Shown: positions 1 through 8,741, counted from the stretch's first letter. The stretch: DNA of 64,000 nt from UBA4416 sp035439445 (GCA_035439445.1 DAORKG010000002.1:1-64000), one strand, 5' to 3'. Translations and numbers: made by a program. Notes: generated by a model from the sequence alone, not told the origin.

Positions 1-155
1 TACAAACCTGGTTAATGAGAAAATTTATTGACGATGGTAAAATAAGAGAAGAGCTTTTGGCAAATATGAAAAAACCTGAGAAAAAATCTAGTTTCCAAAC
101 TAAGTTAGAAGAAATGGCAAAACAACGTCAACAACTGCCAAACAAAAAGAAATAA
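1..155 (+). CDS. yidC: Membrane protein insertase YidC, C-terminal end (partial)
   Basis: Open frame from the window edge to TAA at 153-155, giving 50 residues starting QTWLMRKFIDDGKIREE. The basic tail with KKPEKKS and FQTKLEEMAKQRQQ resembles the cytoplasmic end of Bacteroidota YidC/Oxa1 insertases, which continue in this way after the last membrane helix. YidC inserts and folds inner-membrane proteins with or without Sec. The rest of the gene lies outside the window, so the call rests on this tail only. A strong terminator follows 8 bp after the stop, which separates the gene from the nuo operon. Confidence 0.75.
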   Translation, partial: QTWLMRKFIDDGKIREELLANMKKPEKKSSFQTKLEEMAKQRQQLPNKKK

Positions 156-162
156 TTCTAAG

Positions 163-189
163 AAAGCCGCTATTTAGCGGCTTTTTTTA
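163..189 (+). terminator. Rho-independent terminator after yidC
   Basis: Perfect 10-bp stem AAAGCCGCTA (163-172) and TAGCGGCTTT (175-184) with a 2-nt loop, followed by a T run to about 188. It is correctly placed after the yidC stop. Confidence 0.9.
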
Positions 190-289
190 TGCTATTTTTA
201 AACATTCTAACCTTTAAAAAAATAGACCGAATATTTGATGATTTACTTAAAATTAGTTAATCTTACAATCACTAATTAAACTGTTATAT

Positions 290-664
290 ATGAACACGCA
301 GTCATCTCCTTTAGATTATTTACCAATATTATTAATGTTTATCGTTGCCCTTGGTTTTGTAGTAACTACAATGGTTGCATCGCATTGGTTAGGTCCAAAA
401 CGTAAAACAAAAATTAAATTAGATTCTTTTGAGTGCGGTATCGAATCCTTAGGAAATGCACGTTTACCTTTTGCCATTAAGTATTTCTTAGTGGCTATTT
501 TATTTGTGCTTTTCGACATAGAGGTAATTTTCATGTATCCTTGGGCTGTAAACTTTAAAGAGTTAGGTATGTTAGGTGTTGTAGAAGTATTCACCTTTAT
601 CATCTTATTATTAGTTGGATTCTACTACATGCTTTCTAAAAAAGCATTGAAATGGGAAGAATAA
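290..664 (+). CDS. nuoA: NADH-quinone oxidoreductase subunit A
   Basis: 124 residues, normal for NuoA. Three membrane helices (about residues 10-32, 62-84, 92-115) and the conserved KIKLDSFECGIES loop between the first two, containing the ECG of the quinone-site Cys region. NuoA is part of the membrane arm of proton-pumping complex I and helps shape the quinone chamber with NuoH and NuoD. It is the first gene of a complete 14-subunit operon running to 13970. A weak promoter match AATATTTG (consensus TAnnTTTG) lies at 230-237, 52 bp upstream; no better one was found between the yidC terminator and the ATG. Confidence 0.97.
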   Translation: MNTQSSPLDYLPILLMFIVALGFVVTTMVASHWLGPKRKTKIKLDSFECGIESLGNARLPFAIKYFLVAILFVLFDIEVIFMYPWAVNFKELGMLGVVEVFTFIILLLVGFYYMLSKKALKWEE

Positions 665-689
665 AATTCAACATTAAAAATTTTAAAAA

Positions 690-1253
690 ATGGCAAAAGA
701 AATTATAAAACGCACAAAACTAGAAATCGCTAAAAGCCCTGAGGGACTTGAAGGACCTGGTTTTTTTGCAACAAAATTAGAAGACGCAGTTGGTTTAGCT
801 CGTAAAAACTCTTTATGGCCTTTACCTTTTGCAACATCTTGTTGTGGTATTGAGTTCATGGCTACCATGGCATCTCACTACGACTTAGGTCGTTTTGGAT
901 CTGAACGTTTAAGCTTCTCTCCACGTCAGGCTGATATGCTAATGGTAATGGGAACCATTGCTAAAAAAATGGGACCTACTTTACGTCAGGTGTATGAGCA
1001 AATGGCTGAACCAAAATGGGTTTTATCTGTAGGAGCTTGTGCAAGTACAGGTGGTATTTTTGATACTTACTCAGTATTGCAGGGAATTGATAAAATTATT
1101 CCGGTTGACGTTTACGTGCCGGGTTGTCCTCCGCGTCCAGAACAAATTTTGGAAGGTGTTTTAAAAATCCAAGAAATGGCTCAAAACGAATCTTTCAGAA
1201 GAAGAGAATCTGAAGAGTACAAGAAAATGTTAAACTCATACGGAATAGAATAA
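690..1253 (+). CDS. nuoB: NADH-quinone oxidoreductase subunit B (N2 cluster)
   Basis: 187 residues. Carries the tandem cysteines of the N2 [4Fe-4S] cluster (SCCGIEF, C51/C52), then GACAS and VPGCPPRPE with the other two ligands. In complex I, N2 is the last cluster and passes electrons to quinone at the NuoB-NuoD interface. The start ATG at 690 lies 25 bp after nuoA. The gene uses the codon pattern of highly expressed genes (CGT for Arg, TTA for Leu), as do its nuo neighbours. No anomaly. Confidence 0.98.
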   Translation: MAKEIIKRTKLEIAKSPEGLEGPGFFATKLEDAVGLARKNSLWPLPFATSCCGIEFMATMASHYDLGRFGSERLSFSPRQADMLMVMGTIAKKMGPTLRQVYEQMAEPKWVLSVGACASTGGIFDTYSVLQGIDKIIPVDVYVPGCPPRPEQILEGVLKIQEMAQNESFRRRESEEYKKMLNSYGIE

Positions 1254-1266
1254 TTCAAAATATACT

Positions 1267-1761
1267 ATGGAGCTTTTAGAAATTGTAAATACTAAATTGA
1301 AAGAAAACTTTGCGGATGCGATTGAATCCGCAGAGCAACTTTACGATTACCCTGTTTTTACTGTAAAAAATGATAAAGTACATGATATCCTTAAATTTTT
1401 AAAAGAAGATGAAACATTAAACTTTCACTTCTTAACAGATTTATGCGGTATGCAAACGGCTGATGAAAAACAGTTAGGTGTGATTTATCATTTACACAAC
1501 ATGCCAAAAAATTATCGTATTCGTTTAAAAACATTTTTCGACATCAATAAACCTGAAATTCCTACAGCTACTGATTTGTGGCCTGCAGCAAACTGGATGG
1601 AGCGCGAAACATACGATTTCTTCGGTGTGAAATTTAAAGGTCATCCAAACTTAAAACGTATTTTAAATGTAGATGAAATGGATATTTTTCCTTTGAGAAA
1701 AGAGTATCCTTTAGAGGATCAAACTAGAACCGATAAAAAAGACAGCATGTTTGGTCGTTAA
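1267..1761 (+). CDS. nuoC: NADH-quinone oxidoreductase subunit C
   Basis: 164 residues, a stand-alone NuoC (not fused to NuoD as in E. coli). The 30-kDa subunit signature is seen as WMERETYDFFGVKFKGHPNLKRIL (about residues 109-132), followed by the FPLRKEYPLED end. It is a peripheral-arm subunit that packs against NuoD and NuoB and has no cofactor. It lies 13 bp after nuoB and 18 bp before nuoD. Confidence 0.97.
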   Translation: MELLEIVNTKLKENFADAIESAEQLYDYPVFTVKNDKVHDILKFLKEDETLNFHFLTDLCGMQTADEKQLGVIYHLHNMPKNYRIRLKTFFDINKPEIPTATDLWPAANWMERETYDFFGVKFKGHPNLKRILNVDEMDIFPLRKEYPLEDQTRTDKKDSMFGR

Positions 1762-1779
1762 TCAAATTATTTTCAACTC

Positions 1780-2994
1780 ATGAGTAAAAAAGAAACTAAT
1801 ACGAATGTAAATAAAGAGGTTGTAGAAGAAAAAGAATATTCTACACTAAACCTTGGACCTACGCATCCTGCAACACATGGTATTTTCCAAAACGTATTAA
1901 AAATGGATGGTGAAATTATTCACGATGCCGTTCCTACTATTGGATATATTCACCGTGCTTTCGAAAAATTAGCAGAGCGTCGTCCTTACGCACAAATTAC
2001 TCCTATTACAGATCGTTTAAACTATTGTTCTTCACCAATCAATAATATGGGTTGGTACATGACAGTAGAAAAATTATTAAAAGCAGAAATTCCAAAACGT
2101 GCACAATATCACCGTGTGATTATTATGGAATTATCTCGTATTGCCGATCATATTATTTGTAACTCTGTAATTGGTGTTGATACTGGAGCTATGACAGGTT
2201 TCTTATACATCTTCCAATCGAGAGAGAAAATTTATGAAATCTTCGAAGAAATTTGTGGAGCTCGTTTAACAACTAACATTGGTCGTATTGGTGGTTTTGA
2301 TAAAGAATGGAGTAAAGAAGCATGGAATAAAATTCATGCATTTGTTGCTGAATTCCCTAAAGCTTTGAAAGAATTCTCTAATTTATTAGAACGTAATAAA
2401 ATTTTCATGGACCGTACTATTAATTGCGGACCAATATCAGCAGAGAGAGCGTTAGCTTACAGCTTTGTAGGACCTAACTTACGTGCTGCAGGTGTTGATT
2501 ATGATGTTCGTGTCATGAATCCATATTCGTCTTATGAAGATTTTACATTTACGGTTCCTGTAGGAACTCAAGGAGATACTTACGATCGTTTCATGGTTCG
2601 TCAACACGAAATGTGGCAATCATTAAGCATCATTGAGCAAGCAATTAAGAAAATGCCTGAAGGACCAATGCACGCTGATTTACCTGATTTCTTCTTGCCT
2701 CCAAAAGAACAAGTTTACAATAGTATGGAAGCTTTAATCTATCACTTTAAAATTGTGATGGGTGAAACAGATATCCCTAAAGGAGAAGTATATCACTGCG
2801 TTGAAGGTGGAAATGGAGAATTAGGGTTTTACCTAATTAGTGATGGTGGTAGAACACCTTTCCGTTTACATTTCCGCAGACCATGCTTCATTTATTATCA
2901 AGCATATCCGGAAATGATTAAAGGAATTATGTTGTCAGATGCTATTTTAACAATGAGTAGTATGAACGTAATTGCTGGAGAATTAGACGCATAA
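1780..2994 (+). CDS. nuoD: NADH-quinone oxidoreductase subunit D (49 kDa)
   Basis: 404 residues, normal length. Contains LGPTHPATHG near the N-terminus (the His/Tyr quinone-site loop region), the GYIHRAFEK and RLNYCSSPINN segments, and the C-terminal DAILTMSSMNVIAGELDA ending typical of the family. NuoD descends from the large subunit of NiFe hydrogenases and forms the quinone-reduction site with NuoB. The first 20 or so residues are charged and variable (many Lys, Asn and Glu), so a later start cannot be excluded, but none fits better. Confidence 0.97.
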   Translation: MSKKETNTNVNKEVVEEKEYSTLNLGPTHPATHGIFQNVLKMDGEIIHDAVPTIGYIHRAFEKLAERRPYAQITPITDRLNYCSSPINNMGWYMTVEKLLKAEIPKRAQYHRVIIMELSRIADHIICNSVIGVDTGAMTGFLYIFQSREKIYEIFEEICGARLTTNIGRIGGFDKEWSKEAWNKIHAFVAEFPKALKEFSNLLERNKIFMDRTINCGPISAERALAYSFVGPNLRAAGVDYDVRVMNPYSSYEDFTFTVPVGTQGDTYDRFMVRQHEMWQSLSIIEQAIKKMPEGPMHADLPDFFLPPKEQVYNSMEALIYHFKIVMGETDIPKGEVYHCVEGGNGELGFYLISDGGRTPFRLHFRRPCFIYYQAYPEMIKGIMLSDAILTMSSMNVIAGELDA

Positions 2995-3009
2995 AGAAGG
3001 TTTAATTAT

Positions 3010-3100
3010 TAATGTTGAGTTTTTAATAACAAGAAAATATAAAGAATGTAGTAGCGAGTTAATATATTAATAACTAAAAACTCAATACTAAAAACTAATA
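3010..3100. repeat. AT-rich intergenic repeat, copy 1 (nuoD-nuoE gap)
   Basis: The 109-bp gap between nuoD and nuoE holds TTGAGTTTTTA near its left end and the complementary TAAAAACTCAA near its right end, followed by TACTAAAAACTAA. The same ACTAAAAACT-type text recurs at 7086-7165 and 8742-8833, the two other larger gaps of this operon. It is too weak for a classical terminator and has no T run in the right place. It is possibly a decayed dispersed palindromic repeat. Confidence 0.6.
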
Positions 3101-3103
3101 AAA

Positions 3104-3685
3104 ATGGGATCACAAGTACACGGAGCACAAAAATTTGATAGCACAAAACGTGCTGAAATTAAATTTAGTGATGATGCAATGAAAACAGTGGAAACGATTA
3201 TTAGTCGTTACCCTCAAGGAAAACAAAAATCAGCTTTATTGCCTGTATTACATGTTGCACAAGCAGAGTTTGGTGGTTGGTTAAGCCCTGAAACAATGGA
3301 CTATGTAGCATCTATCTTAAACATTAAACCTGTTGAGGTTTTTGAGGTTGCATCTTTTTATACGATGTATAACTTAAAACCTGTTGGAAAATGTGTATTA
3401 GAAGTTTGTCAAACAAGTTCTTGTTGGTTAAATGGTGCTGAAGACATCGTGAAATACATTGAGAAAAAATTAAACATCAAAGTTGGTGAAACAACTAAAG
3501 ATGGTATGTTTACCTTAAAAGTAGCAGAGTGCTTAGGTTCTTGCGGAACAGCACCAATGTTACAATGTGGAGCTAGCTACCACGAAAATTTAACTTACGA
3601 AAAAGTAGATGCTATTTTAGAAACCTACAAAAACGAAGGTAGATTGAGAAGTTATACAGATTTAGATTATAAAAACACACTATAA
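3104..3685 (+). CDS. nuoE: NADH-quinone oxidoreductase subunit E (24 kDa)
   Basis: 193 residues. The thioredoxin-like [2Fe-2S] domain carries CQTSSCW and CLGSCG (four ligands for cluster N1a) in the C-terminal half. The helical N-terminal half (YPQGKQKSALLPVLHVAQ) is typical of the family. It works with NuoF at the NADH-oxidising tip of complex I. The gene is preceded by a repeat-containing gap of 109 bp and followed by nuoF after 13 bp. Confidence 0.97.
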   Translation: MGSQVHGAQKFDSTKRAEIKFSDDAMKTVETIISRYPQGKQKSALLPVLHVAQAEFGGWLSPETMDYVASILNIKPVEVFEVASFYTMYNLKPVGKCVLEVCQTSSCWLNGAEDIVKYIEKKLNIKVGETTKDGMFTLKVAECLGSCGTAPMLQCGASYHENLTYEKVDAILETYKNEGRLRSYTDLDYKNTL

Positions 3686-3698
3686 TAACCATTAAACG

Positions 3699-5036
3699 AT
3701 GGGAAGAAAATTATTAATACACAACGATAAAGTACCTAACATTCATACGTTAGAAGTATATCGTGCACATGGTGGGTATGCTTCTGTAGAGAAAGCATTA
3801 AAAACAATGCAACCGGATCAAATCACTGAAGAAGTTAAAAAATCAGGATTAAGAGGTCGTGGAGGTGCGGGTTTCCCAACGGGAATGAAATGGAGTTTCT
3901 TAGCAAAACCAGAAGGCGTTCCTCGTTACTTAGTTTGTAATGCGGATGAGTCTGAGCCGGGAACATTTAAAGACCGTTACTTAATGGAAAAAATTCCTCA
4001 TGCATTAATTGAAGGGATGATTACTTCTTCTTATGCATTAGGCGCTAAACAATCATACATCTATATCCGTGGCGAATACTTTTATGTTGCTCGTATATTA
4101 GAAACAGCTATCGCTGAAGCTTATGCTGCAGGTTGGTTAGGGAAAAATATTTTAGGTACTGACTACTCGTTAGATTTATCTGTACAAGTAGGTGGTGGAG
4201 CTTACATTTGCGGAGAAGAAACTGCCTTATTAGAATCATTAGAAGGTAAGCGTGGCAACCCACGTATTAAACCTCCATTTCCGGCCGTTGCAGGTTTATG
4301 GGGTTGTCCAACAGTAGTTAATAACGTTGAGACTATTGCCGCTGTAGTTCCAATTGTAAATATGGGTGGAGAAGAATACGCTAAAATTGGTGTAGGAAAA
4401 TCTACAGGTACAAAATTAATTTCTGCTTCCGGACATCTTAATAAACCAGGTGTTTACGAAATTGAATTAGGAATTACGGTTGAAGAATTTATTTATAGCG
4501 AAGAATATTGCGGAGGTATCCGTAATGGGAAAAAATTAAAAGCAGTAGTAGCAGGTGGTTCCTCGGTGCCAATTTTACCAACTGAATTAATTTTAAAAAC
4601 TGCTAAGGGCGAGCCTCGTTTGATGACTTATGAAAGTTTATCTGACGGAGGTTTCCAAACAGGTACCATGTTAGGTTCAGGTGGATTTATTGCTATGGAC
4701 GAAGACACAAGTATCGTTAAAAATTTATTTACCTTCTCTCGTTTCTATCATCATGAGTCTTGCGGACAATGTTCTCCTTGTCGTGAAGGAACTGGTTGGA
4801 TTGAAAAAATCTTAAAGAAATTTTTAGACGGTACAGCAAATGAAAGTGATGTTGAATTATTGTGGGACATTCAAAGTAAAATTGAAGGGAAAACAATTTG
4901 TCCGTTAGGTGAAGCAGCAGCGTGGCCTGTAGCGGCAGCACTTCGTCATTTCAAACATGAGTTTATCGAAATCGCACAAAAGAAAAAATTTGTGGATATC
5001 AGTCATTATAACAGATTAAATAAAATAATAGCGTAA
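3699..5036 (+). CDS. nuoF: NADH-quinone oxidoreductase subunit F (NADH and FMN binding)
   Basis: 445 residues. Contains the glycine-rich GLRGRGGAGFPTG NADH/FMN loop (about residues 51-63), NADESEPGTFKDR, GGGAYICGEETAL and the N3 [4Fe-4S] ligands ESCGQCSPCREG plus TICPLGEAAAWP near the C-terminus. It oxidises NADH and passes electrons through FMN to the iron-sulfur chain. The stop codon TAA shares its last base with the nuoG ATG (TAATG), which suggests translational coupling. Confidence 0.98.
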   Translation: MGRKLLIHNDKVPNIHTLEVYRAHGGYASVEKALKTMQPDQITEEVKKSGLRGRGGAGFPTGMKWSFLAKPEGVPRYLVCNADESEPGTFKDRYLMEKIPHALIEGMITSSYALGAKQSYIYIRGEYFYVARILETAIAEAYAAGWLGKNILGTDYSLDLSVQVGGGAYICGEETALLESLEGKRGNPRIKPPFPAVAGLWGCPTVVNNVETIAAVVPIVNMGGEEYAKIGVGKSTGTKLISASGHLNKPGVYEIELGITVEEFIYSEEYCGGIRNGKKLKAVVAGGSSVPILPTELILKTAKGEPRLMTYESLSDGGFQTGTMLGSGGFIAMDEDTSIVKNLFTFSRFYHHESCGQCSPCREGTGWIEKILKKFLDGTANESDVELLWDIQSKIEGKTICPLGEAAAWPVAAALRHFKHEFIEIAQKKKFVDISHYNRLNKIIA

Positions 5037-6019
5037 TGAAAGTTACTATTGATGGAATAGAAATTGACGTACCAAAAGGTACCACAATTCTTCAAGCAGC
5101 ACGAATGATAGGTCCGGAGGTAGCTCCGCCAACCATGTGCTATTATTCTAAATTAAAAACCAGTGGTGGATACTGCCGAACTTGTATTGTTAAAGTAACA
5201 CAAGGTAGTGCAGCTAACCCTACTCCTATGCCTAAACCTGTTGCGGCTTGCCGTACTGAGGTGATGGACGGAATGGTAGTAGAAAACACTATTAATAAAG
5301 ATGTTTTAGAGGCACGTAAAGGTGTGGTTGAATTTTTATTAGTAAACCACCCATTAGATTGCCCTGTTTGCGACCAAGCCGGTGAATGTCACTTACAAGA
5401 TTTAAGTTATGAGCATGGTTCAGCTAAATCAAGATATGAGTTTCCTAAGCGTGAGTACGAAAGAATTGATATTGGTAAGTATGTTCAATTACATATGAAC
5501 CGTTGTATCTTATGTTACCGTTGCGTGAAAGTTGCAGATCAGTTAACTGATAAACGTGTTCACGGTGTAATGCACCGCGGAGATGCTGCAGAAATTTCTA
5601 CATACATTGAGAATGTAATTGAAAACGATTTTTCCGGTAACGTAATTGATGTTTGTCCGGTTGGTGCATTAACAGATAAAACATTCCGTTTCAAGTCTCG
5701 TGTTTGGTTTACTAAACCCGTTGATGCAAGTTGTGACTGCAAAAAGTGTTCAGGTAAAGTCCGCTTATGGTATAAAGGCGATGAAATTTTAAGAGTAACT
5801 GCTCGTAAAGATCAATGGGGAGAAGCAGAAGAATTTATTTGCAACGAATGTCGTTTTGATAAAAAGAAAACGTCTGATTGGAAAATCGAAGGACCTACAA
5901 AAGTAGATCGTCATTCGGTTATTTCTCAAAATCATTACAATCACTTAAATGAGTTAAAAGTACAAGTGTTGAAACAACAAAAAGCACTTGGATTTATGGA
6001 TATTAATAAAAGACCTTAA
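5036..6019 (+). CDS. nuoG: Short NADH-quinone oxidoreductase subunit G (iron-sulfur part only)
   Basis: 327 residues, against 700-900 for most NuoG. The N-terminal ferredoxin domain has C-x11-C-x2-C and a later C (MCYYSKLKTSGGYCRTC and AACRTE). The His/Cys cluster region is HPLDCPVCDQAGEC, and a further [4Fe-4S] region runs from CILCYRC to DVCPVGAL. The large molybdopterin-like domain is missing. After it come C233-x-C235-x2-C238 and, about 30 residues on, C269-x2-C272, which may be the remnant of the Fe4S4 domain (cluster N7 position). The protein then ends in about 55 charged residues. Short NuoG proteins are known in Bacteroidota, and the sequence shows a clean stop with nuoH 9 bp later, so I do not regard it as a pseudogene. 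Confidence 0.93.
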   Translation: MKVTIDGIEIDVPKGTTILQAARMIGPEVAPPTMCYYSKLKTSGGYCRTCIVKVTQGSAANPTPMPKPVAACRTEVMDGMVVENTINKDVLEARKGVVEFLLVNHPLDCPVCDQAGECHLQDLSYEHGSAKSRYEFPKREYERIDIGKYVQLHMNRCILCYRCVKVADQLTDKRVHGVMHRGDAAEISTYIENVIENDFSGNVIDVCPVGALTDKTFRFKSRVWFTKPVDASCDCKKCSGKVRLWYKGDEILRVTARKDQWGEAEEFICNECRFDKKKTSDWKIEGPTKVDRHSVISQNHYNHLNELKVQVLKQQKALGFMDINKRP

Positions 6020-6028
6020 TCAATACGT

Positions 6029-7084
6029 ATGACAGCATTTATAATATATAAAGCAATAATGTGTGCGGCAGTTTTCTTGTTATCTTTAGGGGTGGCAGCT
6101 TACGCAACGTTATGGGAAAGAAAATTCGCAGCTTTTTTACAAGATAGAAAAGGTCCAAGCAGAGCGGGTCCAGGTGGATTATTACAGCCAATTGCCGATG
6201 GTGTGAAAATGTTTATGAAGGAAGAAATCATTCCTAATGTTTCTAATCGTTCATTATTCATCATTGGTCCATGTTTATTTATGGTAACAGCCGTTATGAC
6301 AAGTGTTGTTATTCCTTGGGCTAAACCAATGATGATTGGTGGACACCTATATGATTTACAAATCACTGATATTAACATTGGCACCATTTATTTATTAGGT
6401 GTTGTATCAATTGGTGTGTATGGTATTATGATTGGTGGTTGGGCATCTAATAATAAGTTTGCTTTATTAGGAGCTGTTCGTGCTTCTTCACAAATGATTA
6501 GTTATGAAATTGCGATGGGTATTGCTTTAATTGCATTAATCATTTCTTCAGGCGGTTCATTAAGCTTAAAAGATATTATTGAAGGTCAAGATAAAGGCTT
6601 TGCAAATATTGTTTGGCAACCTTTAGGATTTTTAATTTTCTTTATCTGTGCATTAGCAGAAACTAACCGTGCGCCATTTGATTTACCTGAGTGTGAAACT
6701 GAATTAGTTGGTGGATACCATACAGAATACTCATCAATGAAATTAGGTTTATTCTTATTTGCAGAATACATTAACATGTTTATCTCTTCAGCAATTATGG
6801 CTGGTTTTTATTTTGGTGGTTACAACTTCCCGTTTGCTAGTGAGTTATATGCAAAACTTGGATTAGTAGAAGGAGATTGGTTAATTTCATTAATTGGCTT
6901 TGGAGCATACTTTACAAAAATCGTAATTTTCATTTGTGTGTTTATGTGGGTGCGTTGGACTTTACCACGTTTCCGTTATGACCAATTAATGAATTTAGGT
7001 TGGAAAACATTATTACCGTTATCACTATTTAACTTAGCGTTAACAGTAGTTGTAGAATATTTTAGAGGAAACATACACTTTTAG
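6029..7084 (+). CDS. nuoH: NADH-quinone oxidoreductase subunit H
   Basis: 351 residues with about eight membrane helices. Family motifs seen are ATLWERKFAAFLQDRKGPSRAGPGGLLQPIADGVKMF near the N-terminus and AETNRAPFDLPECETELVGGYHTEYSSMK in the middle, the acidic loop facing the quinone tunnel. NuoH joins the membrane and peripheral arms. It is normal length. The gap after it (82 bp) contains the second AT-rich repeat copy. Confidence 0.98.
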   Translation: MTAFIIYKAIMCAAVFLLSLGVAAYATLWERKFAAFLQDRKGPSRAGPGGLLQPIADGVKMFMKEEIIPNVSNRSLFIIGPCLFMVTAVMTSVVIPWAKPMMIGGHLYDLQITDINIGTIYLLGVVSIGVYGIMIGGWASNNKFALLGAVRASSQMISYEIAMGIALIALIISSGGSLSLKDIIEGQDKGFANIVWQPLGFLIFFICALAETNRAPFDLPECETELVGGYHTEYSSMKLGLFLFAEYINMFISSAIMAGFYFGGYNFPFASELYAKLGLVEGDWLISLIGFGAYFTKIVIFICVFMWVRWTLPRFRYDQLMNLGWKTLLPLSLFNLALTVVVEYFRGNIHF

Positions 7085-7085
7085 T

Positions 7086-7165
7086 TATCAGTGTTTAGTG
7101 ATTAGTTTTGAATAAACAACACTAAACAATTAAACATTAAAAACTTAGAACTAAAAACTAAATAG
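7086..7165. repeat. AT-rich intergenic repeat, copy 2 (nuoH-nuoI gap)
   Basis: The gap holds TTATCAGTGTTTAGTGATTAG followed by AACACTAAACAATTAAAC and AAAACTTAGAACTAAAAACTA. The left and right parts are roughly complementary (TGTTTAGTG against CACTAAACA). The text matches the repeats at 3010-3100 and 8742-8833. Confidence 0.6.
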
Positions 7166-7166
7166 A

Positions 7167-7772
7167 ATGCAATTAACAAACAGAAAAGTAGTCGTATCAA
7201 ATAAAGAGCAAAGTTTTGCTGAAAGAATCTATTTACCTGCTATTGCAAAAGGTATGATGATTACAGCAAGCCACTTGTTTAAAAAATCACCTACGATTAA
7301 TTACCCGGAACAAAAACGTCCTATCGCTAATGTGTATCGTGGACAACACGTTTTAAAGCGTGATGAAAATGGTGCAGAACGTTGTACATCTTGTGGTATG
7401 TGTGCTGTAGCTTGCCCTGCAGAAGCAATCACCATGACAAGTGGAGAGCGTAAAAAAGGCGAAGAGCATTTATATCGCGAAGAAAAATATGCTGCAACTT
7501 ATGAAATTGACATGCTACGTTGCATTTTCTGCGGTTTATGTGAAGAGGCTTGTCCGAAAGAGGCTATATTCTTAACTGATAGAATTGTTGATGCCGGATT
7601 TGAGCGTAAAGACTTTGTTTTTGGAAAAGATAAATTAGTAGAAAAAATAGATCAACGCATTGATGTGACTAAACGTCAAACGCCTGAAGTATTAGCATTC
7701 AAAAAAATTCCTGGATTAAAACACAACGAATTATTTGATGCTAAAAAATTAAATAAAGGACACAAACACTAA
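7167..7772 (+). CDS. nuoI: NADH-quinone oxidoreductase subunit I (ferredoxin-like)
   Basis: 201 residues. Two full [4Fe-4S] motifs of the CxxCxxCxxxCP type: CTSCGMCAVACPAEA and CIFCGLCEEACPKEA, for clusters N6a and N6b. An amphipathic N-terminal stretch (ERIYLPAIAKGMMITASHLF) contacts the membrane arm. The C-terminus has a lysine- and histidine-rich tail. It is followed after only 2 bp by an unrelated lipoprotein gene instead of nuoJ. Confidence 0.98.
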   Translation: MQLTNRKVVVSNKEQSFAERIYLPAIAKGMMITASHLFKKSPTINYPEQKRPIANVYRGQHVLKRDENGAERCTSCGMCAVACPAEAITMTSGERKKGEEHLYREEKYAATYEIDMLRCIFCGLCEEACPKEAIFLTDRIVDAGFERKDFVFGKDKLVEKIDQRIDVTKRQTPEVLAFKKIPGLKHNELFDAKKLNKGHKH

Positions 7773-7774
7773 AA

Positions 7775-8188
7775 ATGAATTACATATCTAATACAATATT
7801 TTTTACAGCTATGAGCATGTCTGTTTTTAGCTGTCAAAAAGATCCTTGTTTAGATAGCGAAAAAAATTATAGAAGTAATGTAGAAGGAAGTTATTATTGC
7901 ACTGTTAAAAAAACAGAATATATAATGGGATCAACTACGAATGAAAGTACATATTTTGAAACCGTAAATGTAAGTGTGGATTATTGTGATGCAAATAATA
8001 AAAGTATTAAGATAAACAATAGTACATTTTCGTCATTAGAAGCTGTCGGGAATTATTATACATTTAGCGATAATGGATCACAGTTTAAAAATAAGTATGG
8101 AAAATTTATCAATGATTCAATATATTATGAAATAACAAATGGCACAAATGGAAACTCTACTCATTATATTTATACAGGAAAAAAATAA
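7775..8188 (+). CDS. Small lipoprotein of unknown function inside the nuo operon
   Basis: 137 residues, family not recognised. The N-terminus is a weak signal peptide ending in a lipobox-like VFSC (Cys 20), followed by QKDPCLDSEKN. The remainder is rich in Asn, Ser, Thr and Tyr and predicts as beta-sheet (for example YFETVNVSVDYC and GNYYTFSDNG), as seen in small Bacteroidota lipoproteins with a SYYCTVKK-like start. The ATG lies 2 bp after the nuoI stop and nuoJ begins 17 bp later, so it must be cotranscribed. Codon use differs sharply from the nuo genes (many ATA, AGA and AGT codons), which suggests late insertion. A function in complex I is not shown by anything in the sequence. Confidence 0.8.
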   Translation: MNYISNTIFFTAMSMSVFSCQKDPCLDSEKNYRSNVEGSYYCTVKKTEYIMGSTTNESTYFETVNVSVDYCDANNKSIKINNSTFSSLEAVGNYYTFSDNGSQFKNKYGKFINDSIYYEITNGTNGNSTHYIYTGKK

Positions 8189-8205
8189 TTAATTAAAAAA
8201 TAAAT

Positions 8206-8739
8206 ATGTTAGGATACACAATTACACAATGGCTTTTTGGAATTTTATCATTCCTTGCTATTATGTTCGCGCTTATGGTTGTTTTTACTCGCAACCCAGT
8301 TAACTCAGTTTTATATTTAGTATTAACGTTTTTCTGCATCGCAGGACATTACTTATTATTAAATGCTCAATTTTTAGCAGTAGTGCATATTGTTGTGTAT
8401 GCCGGTGCAATTATGGTATTATTCCTATTCATTATCATGTTAATGAATCTAAATGTAGATACTGAACCTCGTAAACATATTGCTACTAGAGCTATTGCAG
8501 GCGTTGTAGGCGGCGTGTTATTATTTGTAATGGTTGGAGCTTTAAAAGGTGCTGAGCAATTACAATTAGTACAAGGTGGCGCATCACAAATTGGATTGGT
8601 AAAGAATTTAGGTAAAGTATTATTCAGTGAATTCTTATTCCCATTTGAAATTGCATCTGTATTATTATTAGCAGCATTAGTTGGTGCTATTATGATTGGT
8701 AAACGCGACACAAATATTAACTCAAAAGAAACTAATTAA
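8206..8739 (+). CDS. nuoJ: NADH-quinone oxidoreductase subunit J
   Basis: 177 residues with five membrane helices. The HIVVYAGAIMVLFLFIIMLMN segment carries the conserved third-helix pi-bulge region (YAGA) involved in coupling, and the protein ends in a LLAALVGAIMIGKRD helix. It is normal length. It is separated from nuoI by the lipoprotein insertion and from nuoK by a repeat-bearing gap of 96 bp. Confidence 0.96.
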   Translation: MLGYTITQWLFGILSFLAIMFALMVVFTRNPVNSVLYLVLTFFCIAGHYLLLNAQFLAVVHIVVYAGAIMVLFLFIIMLMNLNVDTEPRKHIATRAIAGVVGGVLLFVMVGALKGAEQLQLVQGGASQIGLVKNLGKVLFSEFLFPFEIASVLLLAALVGAIMIGKRDTNINSKETN

Positions 8740-8741
8740 CA

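Noticed and set aside
5036..6019. NuoG as a pseudogene truncated by frameshift
   Set aside because: nuoH starts 9 bp after the stop, and no molybdopterin-domain sequence remains in other frames; short NuoG is known in the phylum.
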